Below, piece after piece: positions 34,936-44,610 of a stretch of DNA of 64,000 nucleotides. The DNA comes from an uncultured Gardnerella sp. (lineage in GTDB: Bacteria > Actinomycetota > Actinomycetes > Actinomycetales > Bifidobacteriaceae): contig CAMUFL010000008.1 of NCBI GenBank assembly GCA_947088155.1, positions 1 through 64,000 of the forward strand. The letters run 5' to 3'. The position numbers and the translations under genes are program-made. Numbering within the stretch: position 1 is the first letter of the stretch; the number at the start of each line of letters is the position of its first letter. Below the pieces are notes generated by a model. The model did not search any database and was not told the DNA's origin. It saw only the letters and a program-made list of their open reading frames with translations.

Positions 34936-37623
34936 TTACTCAACCGAGCGCAGCAAAATCTCCTCAAGCGCGTGCTTTACCGAAACAGGCAGCGTACAAC
35001 GCCACTGCGCCCACTTCACTACGGAAGGCTGATCAGTTGCGTAAGCGTTAAGCATATCAACATTGTTGCGATACTTTTCTGCTTCCGATTCGTTTTCGTA
35101 TTCAAGAGTTGAGATTGCAGCAATAGCGCTTGCGCTTCCGTCTGTTTCGCGCACTGCGTCAAAAGCCATTTCCTTACCTCGGTACGGCACTTGCGCTTGA
35201 AGCAGGAATCTGTAAGCATCGCCGACTTTAGGGTCGGCAGCAATTTGCAATCCGCCGTCAACAATTACGCGAACTTCCGAACTAGCTGGCACGTCTTTTA
35301 CAGAAACCGACAAGCTCAAAGTCGACTCTTCGCCTTCGTAAGAAATTGCAAAATCGCTTGCGTTAAGCTCGCGGCTTCCTACAAAAACGCGCACTTTCGC
35401 AAAATCTGCGCAAGCAACTCCTCTAAATACAACGTTCCAGTTGCGATTTTGCGGCACAGATTCTACGGCAGCTTCCGCACCTTCTACGCCGGAAATAATA
35501 AATTGCGAAGAACTATTGCCGTCTCGCCACACAAAATTCATACGTGTGTCGGCAGTGTTTCCAGCGGACGCTGCAGCAAAATCGCCGTTATCCTCTCGCA
35601 TCACAAATTCGCCGTCAGCTCCAGGGAACACGAGAACGCGCAAAGCTCGCGGATTTTCAATACTATTAACCGCTTCAGCAGCATCAGCACTACGCTCGCA
35701 ATCTGCAACTTCCGGCAAAACTTGCAAAGGCACAATCGCTCCAGAGCGAGCAAAAGCAGGCGCGCGGTCAAGCGAGCGCCACGCTTCAAACCTGCGGCCA
35801 TTCCAGCCACGAGACACATACCTGCGCCCGTCGAACAAATCGTACCAGTCGCCTTCAGGCAACCAAACTCCAGCGCACCCGCGCAAAGCAGCAGAATCAT
35901 TAGGCGAAGTAATCGGCGCTACTATAAGTTCGCTTCCAAAACGGTACTCGTTAGGAATTTCGTAAGCCATTCCAACTTCTGGCGACTGCCAGTACATTGG
36001 CTCAATAATTGGCCTGCCATCAAAAGCTGCGCGATAATTCATCGTATAAACGTATGGCAAAAGTTCCGCGCGCAAACGAAGCATTTTCACCATTGCTTCG
36101 CGAGTTTCCGGAGGGAAATTCCACGGCTCTTTTCCAGCAAACGGCGAACAAGTCGAGTGCAAACGATTAATAGGACTAAACGCGCCGAAAGCGTACCATC
36201 GCGCTTCCAACTCGTTATTTCGCACACCAAGCATGTGGCCGCCAATATCGTGGCTCCACCATCCGTAGCCAATATTTGAAGCCGTAGAAGTGAAGTAAGT
36301 TTGGAAAGCAAGTGAATCCCAAGTGGTAACGGTATCTCCCGAGAATCCAACTGGGTAGCGATGCGATCCAGGGCCAGCATATCGCGAGAACGTAAGCGGC
36401 CAGCGTCCTTCGCGCGCAGCATCCTCATAATGCATATGGTTCAGCATCCAAAGCGGATCCAAACCAGGCTCGCGCGTCACTCCACCCTGCTGCCAATCAA
36501 TCCACCAAAATCGCACGCCTTCATCTTCCATGCGATGATGCATGTTGAAGTAAGCTTCCACAAACTGCGGATTCGTTAAATCAAATTCCACAGCTTTACC
36601 ACTTGCAGGATTAATTCCAGCATCTTGCGCAACTTGCGGATAATCTTTTTCGAACGCGCGCACGCCGTCGCGCGGATGCAAGTTCAAAGTTGGAGCCAAT
36701 CCGGCCGCGTTAAGCTTCCTCAAAAAAGCACGATGATCTGGGAAAAGCTCCTCATTCCACGTGTAACCTGTCCAACCGGATCCATACTTCGGATCAATGT
36801 CCGTCACATGCCAGTCCATATCAATAACAGCCGTGCTAAAAGGTATGCCTTCGCGCTTAAAACGATTATGCAATTGCAAATATTCGTCTTGTCGGTAGCG
36901 ATAGTATCTGCTCCACCAATTGCTTAGCGCAAAACGTGGCAGCAGCGGCTGAGCGCCCGTTAGCTTATAAAAGTCTTGAATTGCTTGAATATAGTGGTGT
37001 CCGTAGCCGAAGAAGTATAAGTCTTTATATCTTCCTGATTGCTTGCTAACTTTTTGCGCACGCGACTTAACCCAAGCCCCATACGGGTTTGATTTTCCAT
37101 TTATTTCCTCAGCTGGCACAATTTCGCAAGTTGCAGAATCGTCTAAAACAGACCATCCGTCGCGCGAAAGTATGCCTTTACCAAGTTTTACAGGACCATT
37201 CGCCTGATCCAAAGTTCTAAAAGTACCAAGAAGATTTCCAGGGCAGTCGTCGCCGTAATGCCACGTGTTAAATTGCGTACACGGCACTCCGCGCACAACA
37301 ATACTTAAGCCTTCTTTACTAAAAGCTTCGCAATTATAAGTAAGATGCAGCTTTTCAGTTTCTACTTCCAGCCATCCGTTTTCGTTTTTGTGCGCGCTAA
37401 ATTGCGGCTGAGAGTCCGCGCTTTTGTGAGCAAAATTGCGGCAGATTACAGTTTGCGTAGGATTGTCAACAAACTTTCCGTCATCGCTCCATTCAAGACG
37501 AATAAGCGAATCTGTAATAACCGTAATTCGCCACTTTTCGCCTTTAATTACCTGACTATCCTGCGCTTTTGCGTTTGAGTCAGTTGCGTACTTATAAAAA
37601 ATTCCCGACTTGGAAGATTCCAT
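34936..37623 (-). CDS. GH31-family alpha-glucosidase/xylosidase-like enzyme
   Basis: 895 residues. The catalytic region contains FWWIDWQQGG, where the Asp of WIDW is the expected nucleophile, and VGFSGDT, where Asp is the expected acid/base; WSHDIGGH follows. A beta-sandwich precedes the barrel and a further domain with Ala/Ser-rich linkers follows it. The usual GH31 (F/W)xDMNE nucleophile motif is altered to WIDWQQG, a subfamily trait. No signal peptide, so it acts on imported oligosaccharides. Most likely substrate: alpha-1,4 or 1,6 gluco-oligosaccharides, by location beside the maltose cluster. Confidence 0.85.
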   Translation of the reverse strand: MESSKSGIFYKYATDSNAKAQDSQVIKGEKWRITVITDSLIRLEWSDDGKFVDNPTQTVICRNFAHKSADSQPQFSAHKNENGWLEVETEKLHLTYNCEAFSKEGLSIVVRGVPCTQFNTWHYGDDCPGNLLGTFRTLDQANGPVKLGKGILSRDGWSVLDDSATCEIVPAEEINGKSNPYGAWVKSRAQKVSKQSGRYKDLYFFGYGHHYIQAIQDFYKLTGAQPLLPRFALSNWWSRYYRYRQDEYLQLHNRFKREGIPFSTAVIDMDWHVTDIDPKYGSGWTGYTWNEELFPDHRAFLRKLNAAGLAPTLNLHPRDGVRAFEKDYPQVAQDAGINPASGKAVEFDLTNPQFVEAYFNMHHRMEDEGVRFWWIDWQQGGVTREPGLDPLWMLNHMHYEDAAREGRWPLTFSRYAGPGSHRYPVGFSGDTVTTWDSLAFQTYFTSTASNIGYGWWSHDIGGHMLGVRNNELEARWYAFGAFSPINRLHSTCSPFAGKEPWNFPPETREAMVKMLRLRAELLPYVYTMNYRAAFDGRPIIEPMYWQSPEVGMAYEIPNEYRFGSELIVAPITSPNDSAALRGCAGVWLPEGDWYDLFDGRRYVSRGWNGRRFEAWRSLDRAPAFARSGAIVPLQVLPEVADCERSADAAEAVNSIENPRALRVLVFPGADGEFVMREDNGDFAAASAGNTADTRMNFVWRDGNSSSQFIISGVEGAEAAVESVPQNRNWNVVFRGVACADFAKVRVFVGSRELNASDFAISYEGEESTLSLSVSVKDVPASSEVRVIVDGGLQIAADPKVGDAYRFLLQAQVPYRGKEMAFDAVRETDGSASAIAAISTLEYENESEAEKYRNNVDMLNAYATDQPSVVKWAQWRCTLPVSVKHALEEILLRSVE

Positions 37624-37661
37624 TACTTTATACCTTGCTTTTTATTAATTCGCGCACGCTT

Positions 37662-38438
37662 TTATTTGACGAATACTGCAAACAATGCGGCAATCGCCAG
37701 CATTACCGGGTACCACGCGTACATAGTCCATCGAAATACTGGCGAATCCTTATGCCCATCGCCGTACGGGCTGCGGTAGTGCAACACTGCCACGCCAATA
37801 CCAGGCGCGAGCATCGACATAGCACCAAACATTCCGGAAACAAGCTCCATGCGAATTTCATGATTTTGCATCATCTCAAAAATCAGCACGAACACAAGAA
37901 ATATCGCGCCTCCCCAGAAAATTTGCTGACGCACATAAACTTTGCCAATAATATTCCACAATAATCCTGCAACCACTAGCGCAACATACGCAGCACCGCG
38001 CGAAAAACCGCTAAAACGCTCCCGAATCATGTCGATTCCCATAAGAACAAATAGCGCAATCACCAACGCAAACACTGGGTTTTGCGAGCGCAAATCAAAC
38101 GCGCAACCGGATGTAGTAAGGTCGTACGGCACTTCACAAATTATTGCCAAAATCAAAAGTCGCAATATGTAAAGATTCACGTTATGCGTATTGTGATACC
38201 CGCGCATAAGAATCCACGCGTACCACGGCATCGCCGTCCAGCTCACTACTTCGCAAAGAACCGCAAATGTGAGGGCAAGCATGTTGTCTCTGTGCAATCC
38301 GCCGAACAAATGCGGTATTACGGGAGCGCTAAATGCGCTGAGCATCATCATGAACGCGCCAAGCATTTTAAACTTGCGCAAAGTAATGCCCATTTTTATG
38401 TTTTTATCTGCACGAATTTTAGGCTTTAGCGTATCCAT
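37662..38438 (-). CDS. TraX-family membrane protein
   Basis: 258 residues with about eight hydrophobic segments. The pattern KMLGAFMMMLSAFSAPVIPH near the start, ILAIICEVPYDL in the middle and a YP (WYPVMLAIAALFAVF) at the C-terminus fits the TraX family, first named for F-pilin acetylation but widespread in Firmicutes and bifidobacteria, where the role is unclear. Sits 38 bases from the GH31 gene, possibly cotranscribed with it. No other conjugation gene is nearby. Confidence 0.8.
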   Translation of the reverse strand: MDTLKPKIRADKNIKMGITLRKFKMLGAFMMMLSAFSAPVIPHLFGGLHRDNMLALTFAVLCEVVSWTAMPWYAWILMRGYHNTHNVNLYILRLLILAIICEVPYDLTTSGCAFDLRSQNPVFALVIALFVLMGIDMIRERFSGFSRGAAYVALVVAGLLWNIIGKVYVRQQIFWGGAIFLVFVLIFEMMQNHEIRMELVSGMFGAMSMLAPGIGVAVLHYRSPYGDGHKDSPVFRWTMYAWYPVMLAIAALFAVFVK

Positions 38439-38491
38439 GACTTTCGCACTCCCTTGTATTTACACGCATTGTTTTGCATAGCACTTACTTT

Positions 38492-38531
38492 AAGTAACGT
38501 TCTTTTTAAGTAACGCTCTTTTTAAGTAACG
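38492..38531. repeat. 16-bp tandem repeat (3 units)
   Basis: AAGTAACG followed by TTCTTTTT-like spacer, at 38492, 38508 and 38524, period 16. Located upstream of the TraX gene on the minus strand and downstream of the GH13 gene. Confidence 0.8.
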
Positions 38532-38592
38532 CTTGCTTATTTTTACTGCTCTGTTTTACTACCGTTTATTGTATCGCAGTATTTATTGCGAC

Positions 38593-40299
38593 TTAAAGCG
38601 GCAGATTGAATATTGCGAAACTTTGCGCGCCGAGTTTCAAAGAATTTCCGCAGCTTAATACTTCGCCGATTTTTAGCAAAGGATTTTCGACTGCTTCCTG
38701 AGTAAGATTTGCCAGCGCTTCAAACGATACTGTTTCTGCGTTTACTCCAGGGTTCATAACCACGATGCTTCTTTCGGCAGCCGATTCTCCCTCGCTGCTT
38801 TTTGCGCAACGCTCGTAAGCAAATCCGCGTCCGTCAACCGGAGCATAAAGCACTCGCCAAGACGCGTCAGCTTGCAAAGAAGCGCGACTATGGCGAAGCG
38901 CAATAAGCGTGCGAACCCAAGAAAGGAAGGAATCTTCGCAATTAATTTGCGCAGAAACAGTTGGAATTTCGCCACTTTCTACAGCTTGTTTGCGAGAGTT
39001 TGCGCAAGTTCGTCCGTCCGCTCTAGTTTCAACAGGCAAATATAGTTTTGATTTTGCAGCTGTTGAGAATCCAAGATTCTTTGTGTCGTCCCACTGCATT
39101 GGCGTGCGTGTGCCGGTTCGAGCGTAGCCGCCTTCTTTTGTTGGAATATCACGATATTTCATGCCAATTTCGTCGCCGTAATACACGAATGGCACGCCTG
39201 GCATTGTAAGCAGCATGCCAAAAGCGACTCTGCGCTCACGATCGTCTAAGCGCGGAGCCATGCGCGGTGTGTCATGGTTGCAAGTAATGAAACTAAAGTA
39301 ACCTTGATTGCACGTTGATTCGTATTGCGGGCAGTAGTCGTCCAAGAATGGGCAAATGCTTCCGCCGCCGCGCGCAGAAAAGTAGCTGTGATCATGATCT
39401 GGATCGCTGTCTAAAGCGTTATCAACATCACGAGCTAAACGCGCATAGCCGTTAGGATTCCCATCCCAACGCCAGCTTAAATAAAAGTCCATGTCGAATC
39501 CGGCAGCGAGAGCCTGGCGCGGACGCCCCCATTCGGACACAAACGCAGCCTCCGGATACTCTTCCTTAACAGTTCCAAGCATTTCCTGCCATGCACGAAT
39601 CGTATTGTCTTTGCCAAGACTTCCTTCACCATTATTGTCGTCGTTTTTTACAAGCGAATCAGCCATGTCAACGCGGAAACCGTCTGCACCGAGCGAAAGC
39701 CAAAAACGCATTACATCAACCATTGCAGCGCGCGTTTCAGCCGCTTCTTTAGAATCAGGAGAAGATTGCCAATCGCGATCCCTATGCGCAAAACCGTAAT
39801 TTAGCGCAGGCTGGCATTTGAAAAAGTTTAGAATATATGTTGCGTCGCGCTCGGTTTCGCCGCCAATAAAAGGCATAGAATATCCACTAAACGCGCTATC
39901 GGTCCAAATATAACGCTTGCTGAACTCGTTTTCTTGAGCTTTCGAACTTTCGCGGAACCATTCGTGCTCTTCGCTAGTATGCCCCGGCACTAAATCAAGC
40001 AAAATACGCATTCCACGAGTGTGCGCTTCGTTAAAAAGCTGCTTTAAATCTTCGTTAGTGCCGTAACGAGCTGCAACTTTCCTATAATCTCGCACATCGT
40101 AACCTGCATCTTTAAAAGGCGAATCGTAGCAAGGGTTAAGCCAAATTGCGTTGCAACCAAGCGATTTTACATAATCTAATTTTTTTATAATTCCTTGAAT
40201 ATCGCCTATGCCGTCACCGTTCGTATCGCAAAAACTTTGCGGATAAATTTCGTAAAAAACCGCGTCTTTAAGCCATTGTGCATGATTATACAATCCCAT
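38593..40299 (-). CDS. GH13 alpha-glucosidase (oligo-1,6-glucosidase type)
   Basis: 568 residues. Conserved regions: region I DLVPGHTSEEHEWF, region II GFRVDMADS (Asp nucleophile), region III FVSEWGRP (Glu acid/base), region IV CNHDTPRM. N-terminal QSFCDTNGDGIGDIQGI is typical of the oligo-1,6-glucosidase/AglA branch. No signal peptide; cytosolic hydrolysis of imported maltose, isomaltose or related sugars. Divergent from the maltodextrin-binding-protein gene at 40557, with a 257-base control region. Confidence 0.93.
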   Translation of the reverse strand: MGLYNHAQWLKDAVFYEIYPQSFCDTNGDGIGDIQGIIKKLDYVKSLGCNAIWLNPCYDSPFKDAGYDVRDYRKVAARYGTNEDLKQLFNEAHTRGMRILLDLVPGHTSEEHEWFRESSKAQENEFSKRYIWTDSAFSGYSMPFIGGETERDATYILNFFKCQPALNYGFAHRDRDWQSSPDSKEAAETRAAMVDVMRFWLSLGADGFRVDMADSLVKNDDNNGEGSLGKDNTIRAWQEMLGTVKEEYPEAAFVSEWGRPRQALAAGFDMDFYLSWRWDGNPNGYARLARDVDNALDSDPDHDHSYFSARGGGSICPFLDDYCPQYESTCNQGYFSFITCNHDTPRMAPRLDDRERRVAFGMLLTMPGVPFVYYGDEIGMKYRDIPTKEGGYARTGTRTPMQWDDTKNLGFSTAAKSKLYLPVETRADGRTCANSRKQAVESGEIPTVSAQINCEDSFLSWVRTLIALRHSRASLQADASWRVLYAPVDGRGFAYERCAKSSEGESAAERSIVVMNPGVNAETVSFEALANLTQEAVENPLLKIGEVLSCGNSLKLGAQSFAIFNLPL

Positions 40300-40392
40300 T
40301 ATTTTTGCCCTTCTCGTGTTATTACGTTTAATTTACAAACAACTACTTGAAATTTTATATTATAAAAATATTTGCGCCAATCCGCCACCCAT

Positions 40393-40421
40393 TTGCAAAC
40401 AGAATAATATCCGTGTATACT
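40393..40421 (+). promoter_or_regulatory. Promoter of the maltodextrin-binding-protein gene
   Basis: TTGCAA (40393-40398), 17 bases, TATACT (40416-40421). The TTGCAAACA at the -35 partly resembles the TTGCAAACG operators at 46771 and 58070. An AGGAGGT ribosome-binding site precedes the ATG at 40557. The rest of the 40300-40556 interval holds a weak inverted repeat near 40457-40500 and no gene. Confidence 0.7.
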
Positions 40422-40556
40422 ACACAGTGCTTACGAACGGATTTGTGAGACTTGTGACGCTGTTCCACGCAGCAATCGCGATGTTGCGCCACAACGAAGT
40501 CCGTTACTACGCCACCAAATGATGTGCCAAATTTGGCATGATATAGGAGGTCAAGG

Positions 40557-41786
40557 ATGACGAATATTAAGAAGATGCTGGGCGCAGGTCTTGCAGTGGC
40601 TACGTTGTTTGGATTCGCAGCTTGCGGCTCTAGCACAAACAGCGATAATAAGGCCGCTGAATCCGGCCCTGTTCAGCTCACCGTTTGGTCTGCCGCTGAG
40701 GATCAGAAGGCAGGCGGCTGGGTTGACACAGTCGAAAAGGAATTCCAGAAGGCTAACCCAAACGTTAAGTTCAAGAACACTGTTGTTGAGCCACCAAAAG
40801 CTGCTGAGTCTGTAAAGAAGGACGCAAAGGCTGCTGCTGATGTTTACCTCTTCCCTAACGATCAGCTTGGCGATTTGGTCAAGGCTGGCGCAATCGGCGA
40901 GTTGAGCGATGATGCTGTAAAGCAGGTTAAGGAACAGAACGAAGATACTTTGATTGATTCTGTCACCGCTCAGGATGGCAAGATGTACGGTGTTCCTTAC
41001 ACCGGTAACACTTGGTTCATGTATTACAACAAGTCCAAGTTCTCTGCTGACGACGTCAAGTCCCTCGACAAGATGATTGAAAAGGGCAAGGTTGCATTCG
41101 ATCTTAGCAATGCTTGGTATCTCCCAGGCTTCTACCTCGATGGCAACATGACACTCTTCGGCGAGAAGGGCAACGACGCTAAGGCTGGCATGAAGCTTGG
41201 CGACAAGGCTGCTGAAGTAACCAAGTACATCGTAAAGCTTTTTGCAAACAAGAACTTCGTGCTTGATGGCAACGGCGCTGGCTTGAGTGGCGTCAAGAGC
41301 GGTAAGGTTGACGCTTACTTCTCTGGCTCTTGGGATGCTGCTGATGTAAAGAAGGCTTTCGGCGACAACTACGCTGCTGCTGCTCTTCCTACATTCAAGA
41401 CCGAATCCGGCGAACATCAGATGAAGTCCTTCGCTGGTTCTAAGGCTGTTGCTTACAACCCTAACTCCAAGCACCCAGAGATGGCTGCTAAGTTCGCTGC
41501 ATTCTTGGGCTCCAAGAAGTCCCAGCAGATTGCTTATGAGAAGCAGGGCGTTATTCCTTCCGACAAGTCTCTTGCAGACAGCGTGAAGTCTGATCCAGCT
41601 GCTGTTGCTCAGATGGAAACCATTGCTAAGACTTCTGTCTTGCAACCAGCAATCCCAGAGATGGGTAGCTTCTGGGACCCAATGGGCAACTTCGGTAAGG
41701 CAATCGCCAATCATGAAGTCAACGAAGGAAACTCTCCAGCAAAGACTGCTGACTTTGCTAAGGGTTTGGCGTCAGCTGTAAAGTAA
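40557..41786 (+). CDS. malE: Maltodextrin-type ABC transporter solute-binding lipoprotein
   Basis: 409 residues. Signal peptide with lipobox AAC (Cys 23) after MLGAGLAVATLFGF, so a lipid-anchored extracellular receptor. Family segments: AADVYLFPNDQLGDL, YGVPYTGNTWFMYYNK and the C-terminal SFWDPMGNFGKAI. The next two genes encode matching permeases after a terminator. The codon use is visibly biased (CTC, GGC, AAG), suggesting high expression. Symbol by family analogy; the exact sugar is not shown. Confidence 0.93.
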   Translation: MTNIKKMLGAGLAVATLFGFAACGSSTNSDNKAAESGPVQLTVWSAAEDQKAGGWVDTVEKEFQKANPNVKFKNTVVEPPKAAESVKKDAKAAADVYLFPNDQLGDLVKAGAIGELSDDAVKQVKEQNEDTLIDSVTAQDGKMYGVPYTGNTWFMYYNKSKFSADDVKSLDKMIEKGKVAFDLSNAWYLPGFYLDGNMTLFGEKGNDAKAGMKLGDKAAEVTKYIVKLFANKNFVLDGNGAGLSGVKSGKVDAYFSGSWDAADVKKAFGDNYAAAALPTFKTESGEHQMKSFAGSKAVAYNPNSKHPEMAAKFAAFLGSKKSQQIAYEKQGVIPSDKSLADSVKSDPAAVAQMETIAKTSVLQPAIPEMGSFWDPMGNFGKAIANHEVNEGNSPAKTADFAKGLASAVK

Positions 41787-41860
41787 ACATTTACTTTTGC
41801 TAACAAATAAATCTATGTAAAATGTATAAGCGAAAATTATAAGTAACTTGTGCATTTGCA

Positions 41861-41912
41861 AATAACACGCCCCAGTCCCCACTCTAGTGAAAAGGGGCCG
41901 GGGCGTGTTATT
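41861..41912 (+). terminator. Terminator or attenuator between malE and malF
   Basis: AATAACACGCCCC pairs with GGGGCGTGTTATT, with an inner CCCC/GGGG stem, followed by TATTTAT. It would leave malE transcribed in excess over the permease genes. Confidence 0.85.
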
Positions 41913-41959
41913 TATTTATACTTCTCTAAAGCACTCACTGTTTATATGAAAGGTATGTC

Positions 41960-43357
41960 ATGACTGGCACGACATCCACAAAGCGACAAAGGCGTCAGAA
42001 GGCGTCAGTTGTAGAAAGCTTTGCTCCTTCGCCATATTCACTGAAAGAGGCTGCAGAGCACGCAGACATTCTTTCGTGGATTTCCATTATTATCTTTGGT
42101 TTCGGCACTTTTGTTCGCAAACAATTCACTAAAGGCATTTTGTTCCTGCTATGTGAGGCCGTTCTTTTAGGATTCTTATTCACAACCGGTGCAGAATACC
42201 TTCCAAAAATCCTTACGCTTGGCACTAAAAAACAAGGCAAGATCAAGGTAAACGGTTTCTGGCGCTATACTGCAGGCGATAATTCCGTAGAAATTTTGCT
42301 GTACGGCGTTATGGCGATTGCAACAATCATCGTGCTAATTTATTTAGCAACGCTTTCTCTCCGCAGCGCTTATAAGGCACAGGCAATTACAGCAAGCGGT
42401 CAAAAGCCAGCAAACTTTATTAAAGACGCTTCGTCTCTGCTCGATAGCAAAGCACACGTTGGTTTGATGACTCTTCCAACCGCAGGTATTGTTCTTTTCA
42501 CTATTTTGCCATTAATCTTCATGATTTCTATGGCATTTACAAGCTACGATAGGAATCATCCAGTTCTGTTCACTTGGACCGGATTAAACAACTTCTTCGC
42601 AATTGGTAACGCTAAGAGCTCTATTAACGCAGCAACATTCTTCGACGTTTTGGTTTGGACTCTTGTTTGGGCATTCTTTGCAACATTCCTTAACTTCTTC
42701 TTTGGAATGTTCATTGCAATGATTATTAACCGCAAGTCCACCCGTCTTAAGGGATTGTGGCGCACATGCTTCTCTCTTACAATTGCAGTTCCACAGTTCG
42801 TGTCTTTGCTCGTTATGAATAACATGCTCCAGCGAAATGGTGCTATTAACAGCATTCTTCTGGAAAATCATTGGATTACTCAACCTCTGCCATTCTTCCA
42901 GGATGTGACCTGGGCTCGTGTAACAGTTATTCTTATTAACCTTTGGGTTGGTATTCCGTTCACAATCATGCAGATTACGGGTATTTTGCAGAATGTTCCT
43001 GCAGAACTCTACGAAGCTGCAGAACTTGATGGTGCAACTTGGTGGCAGCGCTTCATGAACGTCACCATGCCATACATCATCTTCGTTATGACTCCATACT
43101 TGATTACCACCTTCACTGGTAACATCAATAACTTCAACGTTATTTACCTCTTGTCTGGCGGCGAACCAACACCACTTGATTCTTCTGCAGGTAAGACAGA
43201 TTTGCTTATTACTTGGCTCTACAAGTTGACAGTGGATCGCGGAGACTACAACATCGGTGCTGTTATCGGCATCATGACATTCATTGTTCTTGCCGTCGTA
43301 GCACTTATTACGTATCGCAACTCTGGATCTTATAAGAACGAGGAGGGATTCCGGTGA
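41960..43357 (+). CDS. malF: Maltodextrin ABC permease (MalF type)
   Basis: 465 residues. An N-terminal segment of about 165 residues with two or three extra membrane helices precedes the core permease domain; the EAA loop reads YEAAELDGATWWQRF near residue 352. Six core membrane helices. AGGTATG-type ribosome-binding site. The GTG start of malG overlaps its stop by four bases. Extended MalF proteins of this layout occur in bifidobacteria. Confidence 0.92.
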   Translation: MTGTTSTKRQRRQKASVVESFAPSPYSLKEAAEHADILSWISIIIFGFGTFVRKQFTKGILFLLCEAVLLGFLFTTGAEYLPKILTLGTKKQGKIKVNGFWRYTAGDNSVEILLYGVMAIATIIVLIYLATLSLRSAYKAQAITASGQKPANFIKDASSLLDSKAHVGLMTLPTAGIVLFTILPLIFMISMAFTSYDRNHPVLFTWTGLNNFFAIGNAKSSINAATFFDVLVWTLVWAFFATFLNFFFGMFIAMIINRKSTRLKGLWRTCFSLTIAVPQFVSLLVMNNMLQRNGAINSILLENHWITQPLPFFQDVTWARVTVILINLWVGIPFTIMQITGILQNVPAELYEAAELDGATWWQRFMNVTMPYIIFVMTPYLITTFTGNINNFNVIYLLSGGEPTPLDSSAGKTDLLITWLYKLTVDRGDYNIGAVIGIMTFIVLAVVALITYRNSGSYKNEEGFR

Positions 43358-44277
43358 GTAATAAAAATACCACTATGCAAAACGAAGAAGTTGCTGTACA
43401 CAGCACTCGTAGTGTTTCTCTGCTCAAAGATCAACGCGTAAGAAGAATAATCGGAGATATTTTCTCCCACTTATTCTTGGCTGTGCTGTCGATTATTTGG
43501 TTGATTCCTATTGTTTGGGTTTTCTTGGAAAGCTTCAACAAGAACGAATCTCCATTCCAAAAGACATTCTTCCCAGTAGAATATTCGTTCAATAACTACA
43601 TTCGCTTGTTTACTGAGCGCGAAGCCTTGGACTTCCCACGCATGTTCTTGAACACTTTGATTGTGTCCATTTTCGTGTGCATTATTTCCTTGTTCTTCGT
43701 ACTTGCCGTGTCGTTCTGCATGTCTCGACTTCGCTTCCGCGGACGTAAGACATTCATGAATATTGCTTTGATTCTTGGTATGTTCCCAGGCATCATGGCA
43801 GTTATCGCTATCTACTTCATTTTGAAGGCTCTCGGTTTGACGAATGGTTCGGTTGTTCTAATCGCACTTATTATCGTTTATTCCGCAGGTAGCGGCGCCG
43901 GCTTCTACGTTATGAAGGGCTACATGGATACGATTCCAAAGTCTTTGGATGAAGCTGCCTACTTGGATGGCTGCACTACTTGGCAGGTCTTCTACAAGAT
44001 TATCCTCCCAATCTGCAAGCCTATGATTGTGTTCCAAGCAATTACAAGCTTCTTGGGTCCATGGCTTGACTTCGTTATGGTTAAGACGATTGCCAACAGC
44101 CAAGACAACTACACTGTTGCTTTGGGCTTGTGGAAGATGCTTGATAGGGAATTTATCAACAACTGGTTCGCACGATTCTGCGCGGGCGCTGTTTGCGTTT
44201 CGATTCCTATCGCAATCCTGTTCATCATCATGCAGCGCTTCTACGAAGAGTCCATGTCTGGCTCCGTTAAGGGCTGA
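43354..44277 (+). CDS. malG: Maltodextrin ABC permease (MalG type)
   Basis: 307 residues, six membrane helices, EAA loop DEAAYLDGCTTWQVFYKIILP near residue 206 (shown in part). GTG start with AGGAGG upstream, overlapping the malF stop as GTGA. The final GSVKG is typical of MalG. Followed by a strong terminator. No ATPase gene is in the cluster. Confidence 0.94.
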   Translation: MSNKNTTMQNEEVAVHSTRSVSLLKDQRVRRIIGDIFSHLFLAVLSIIWLIPIVWVFLESFNKNESPFQKTFFPVEYSFNNYIRLFTEREALDFPRMFLNTLIVSIFVCIISLFFVLAVSFCMSRLRFRGRKTFMNIALILGMFPGIMAVIAIYFILKALGLTNGSVVLIALIIVYSAGSGAGFYVMKGYMDTIPKSLDEAAYLDGCTTWQVFYKIILPICKPMIVFQAITSFLGPWLDFVMVKTIANSQDNYTVALGLWKMLDREFINNWFARFCAGAVCVSIPIAILFIIMQRFYEESMSGSVKG

Positions 44278-44300
44278 TAATAACAAATTGTAAAATTAAA

Positions 44301-44334
44301 GAAGGCCGAGGCGCTTTCGAGCGTTTCGGCCTTC
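44301..44334 (+). terminator. Terminator of malF-malG
   Basis: GAAGGCCGAGGCGCT, TTCG loop, AGCGTTTCGGCCTTC: a near-perfect 15-base stem capped by a tetraloop, 24 bases after the malG stop. Confidence 0.85.
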
Positions 44335-44610
44335 GCCATCCTACGCAGAATATCGCAATACACACGTAAATATACATAAATTAATAACTTAACTCGTACT
44401 CACAGCGTGCTCGCAGTTTGACTCAACACGATACTGGTTGCCACAAACCCTACCGTATTCAGCCAAATAGTGCTCAACAAATACTTAAATAAAAGAACAA
44501 TAAATGAAGAATAAAATTTAAGATTAGCTTCGTATATTAAAATCAATAAAGCATAGTAAAAACTTATATAATATAAAATACTTACAAAACACAAAAGAAG
44601 GCTAACCTAC
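44335..44610. promoter_or_regulatory. AT-rich control region upstream of the pullulanase gene
   Basis: No gene seen. Contains a TATAAT at 44567-44572 with a poor -35, about 40 bases before the pullulanase start, and AGAAGG as ribosome-binding site. No CAAACG operator is visible. Confidence 0.45.

Noticed and set aside
37662..38438. Conjugation or mobile-element signal from the TraX gene
   Set aside because: TraX homologues are common in non-mobile settings; no relaxase, integrase or other transfer gene is in the window.
40551..41714. 387-codon frame antisense to malE
   Set aside because: Caused by strong codon bias of malE; its opposite strand has few stops. No family resemblance.
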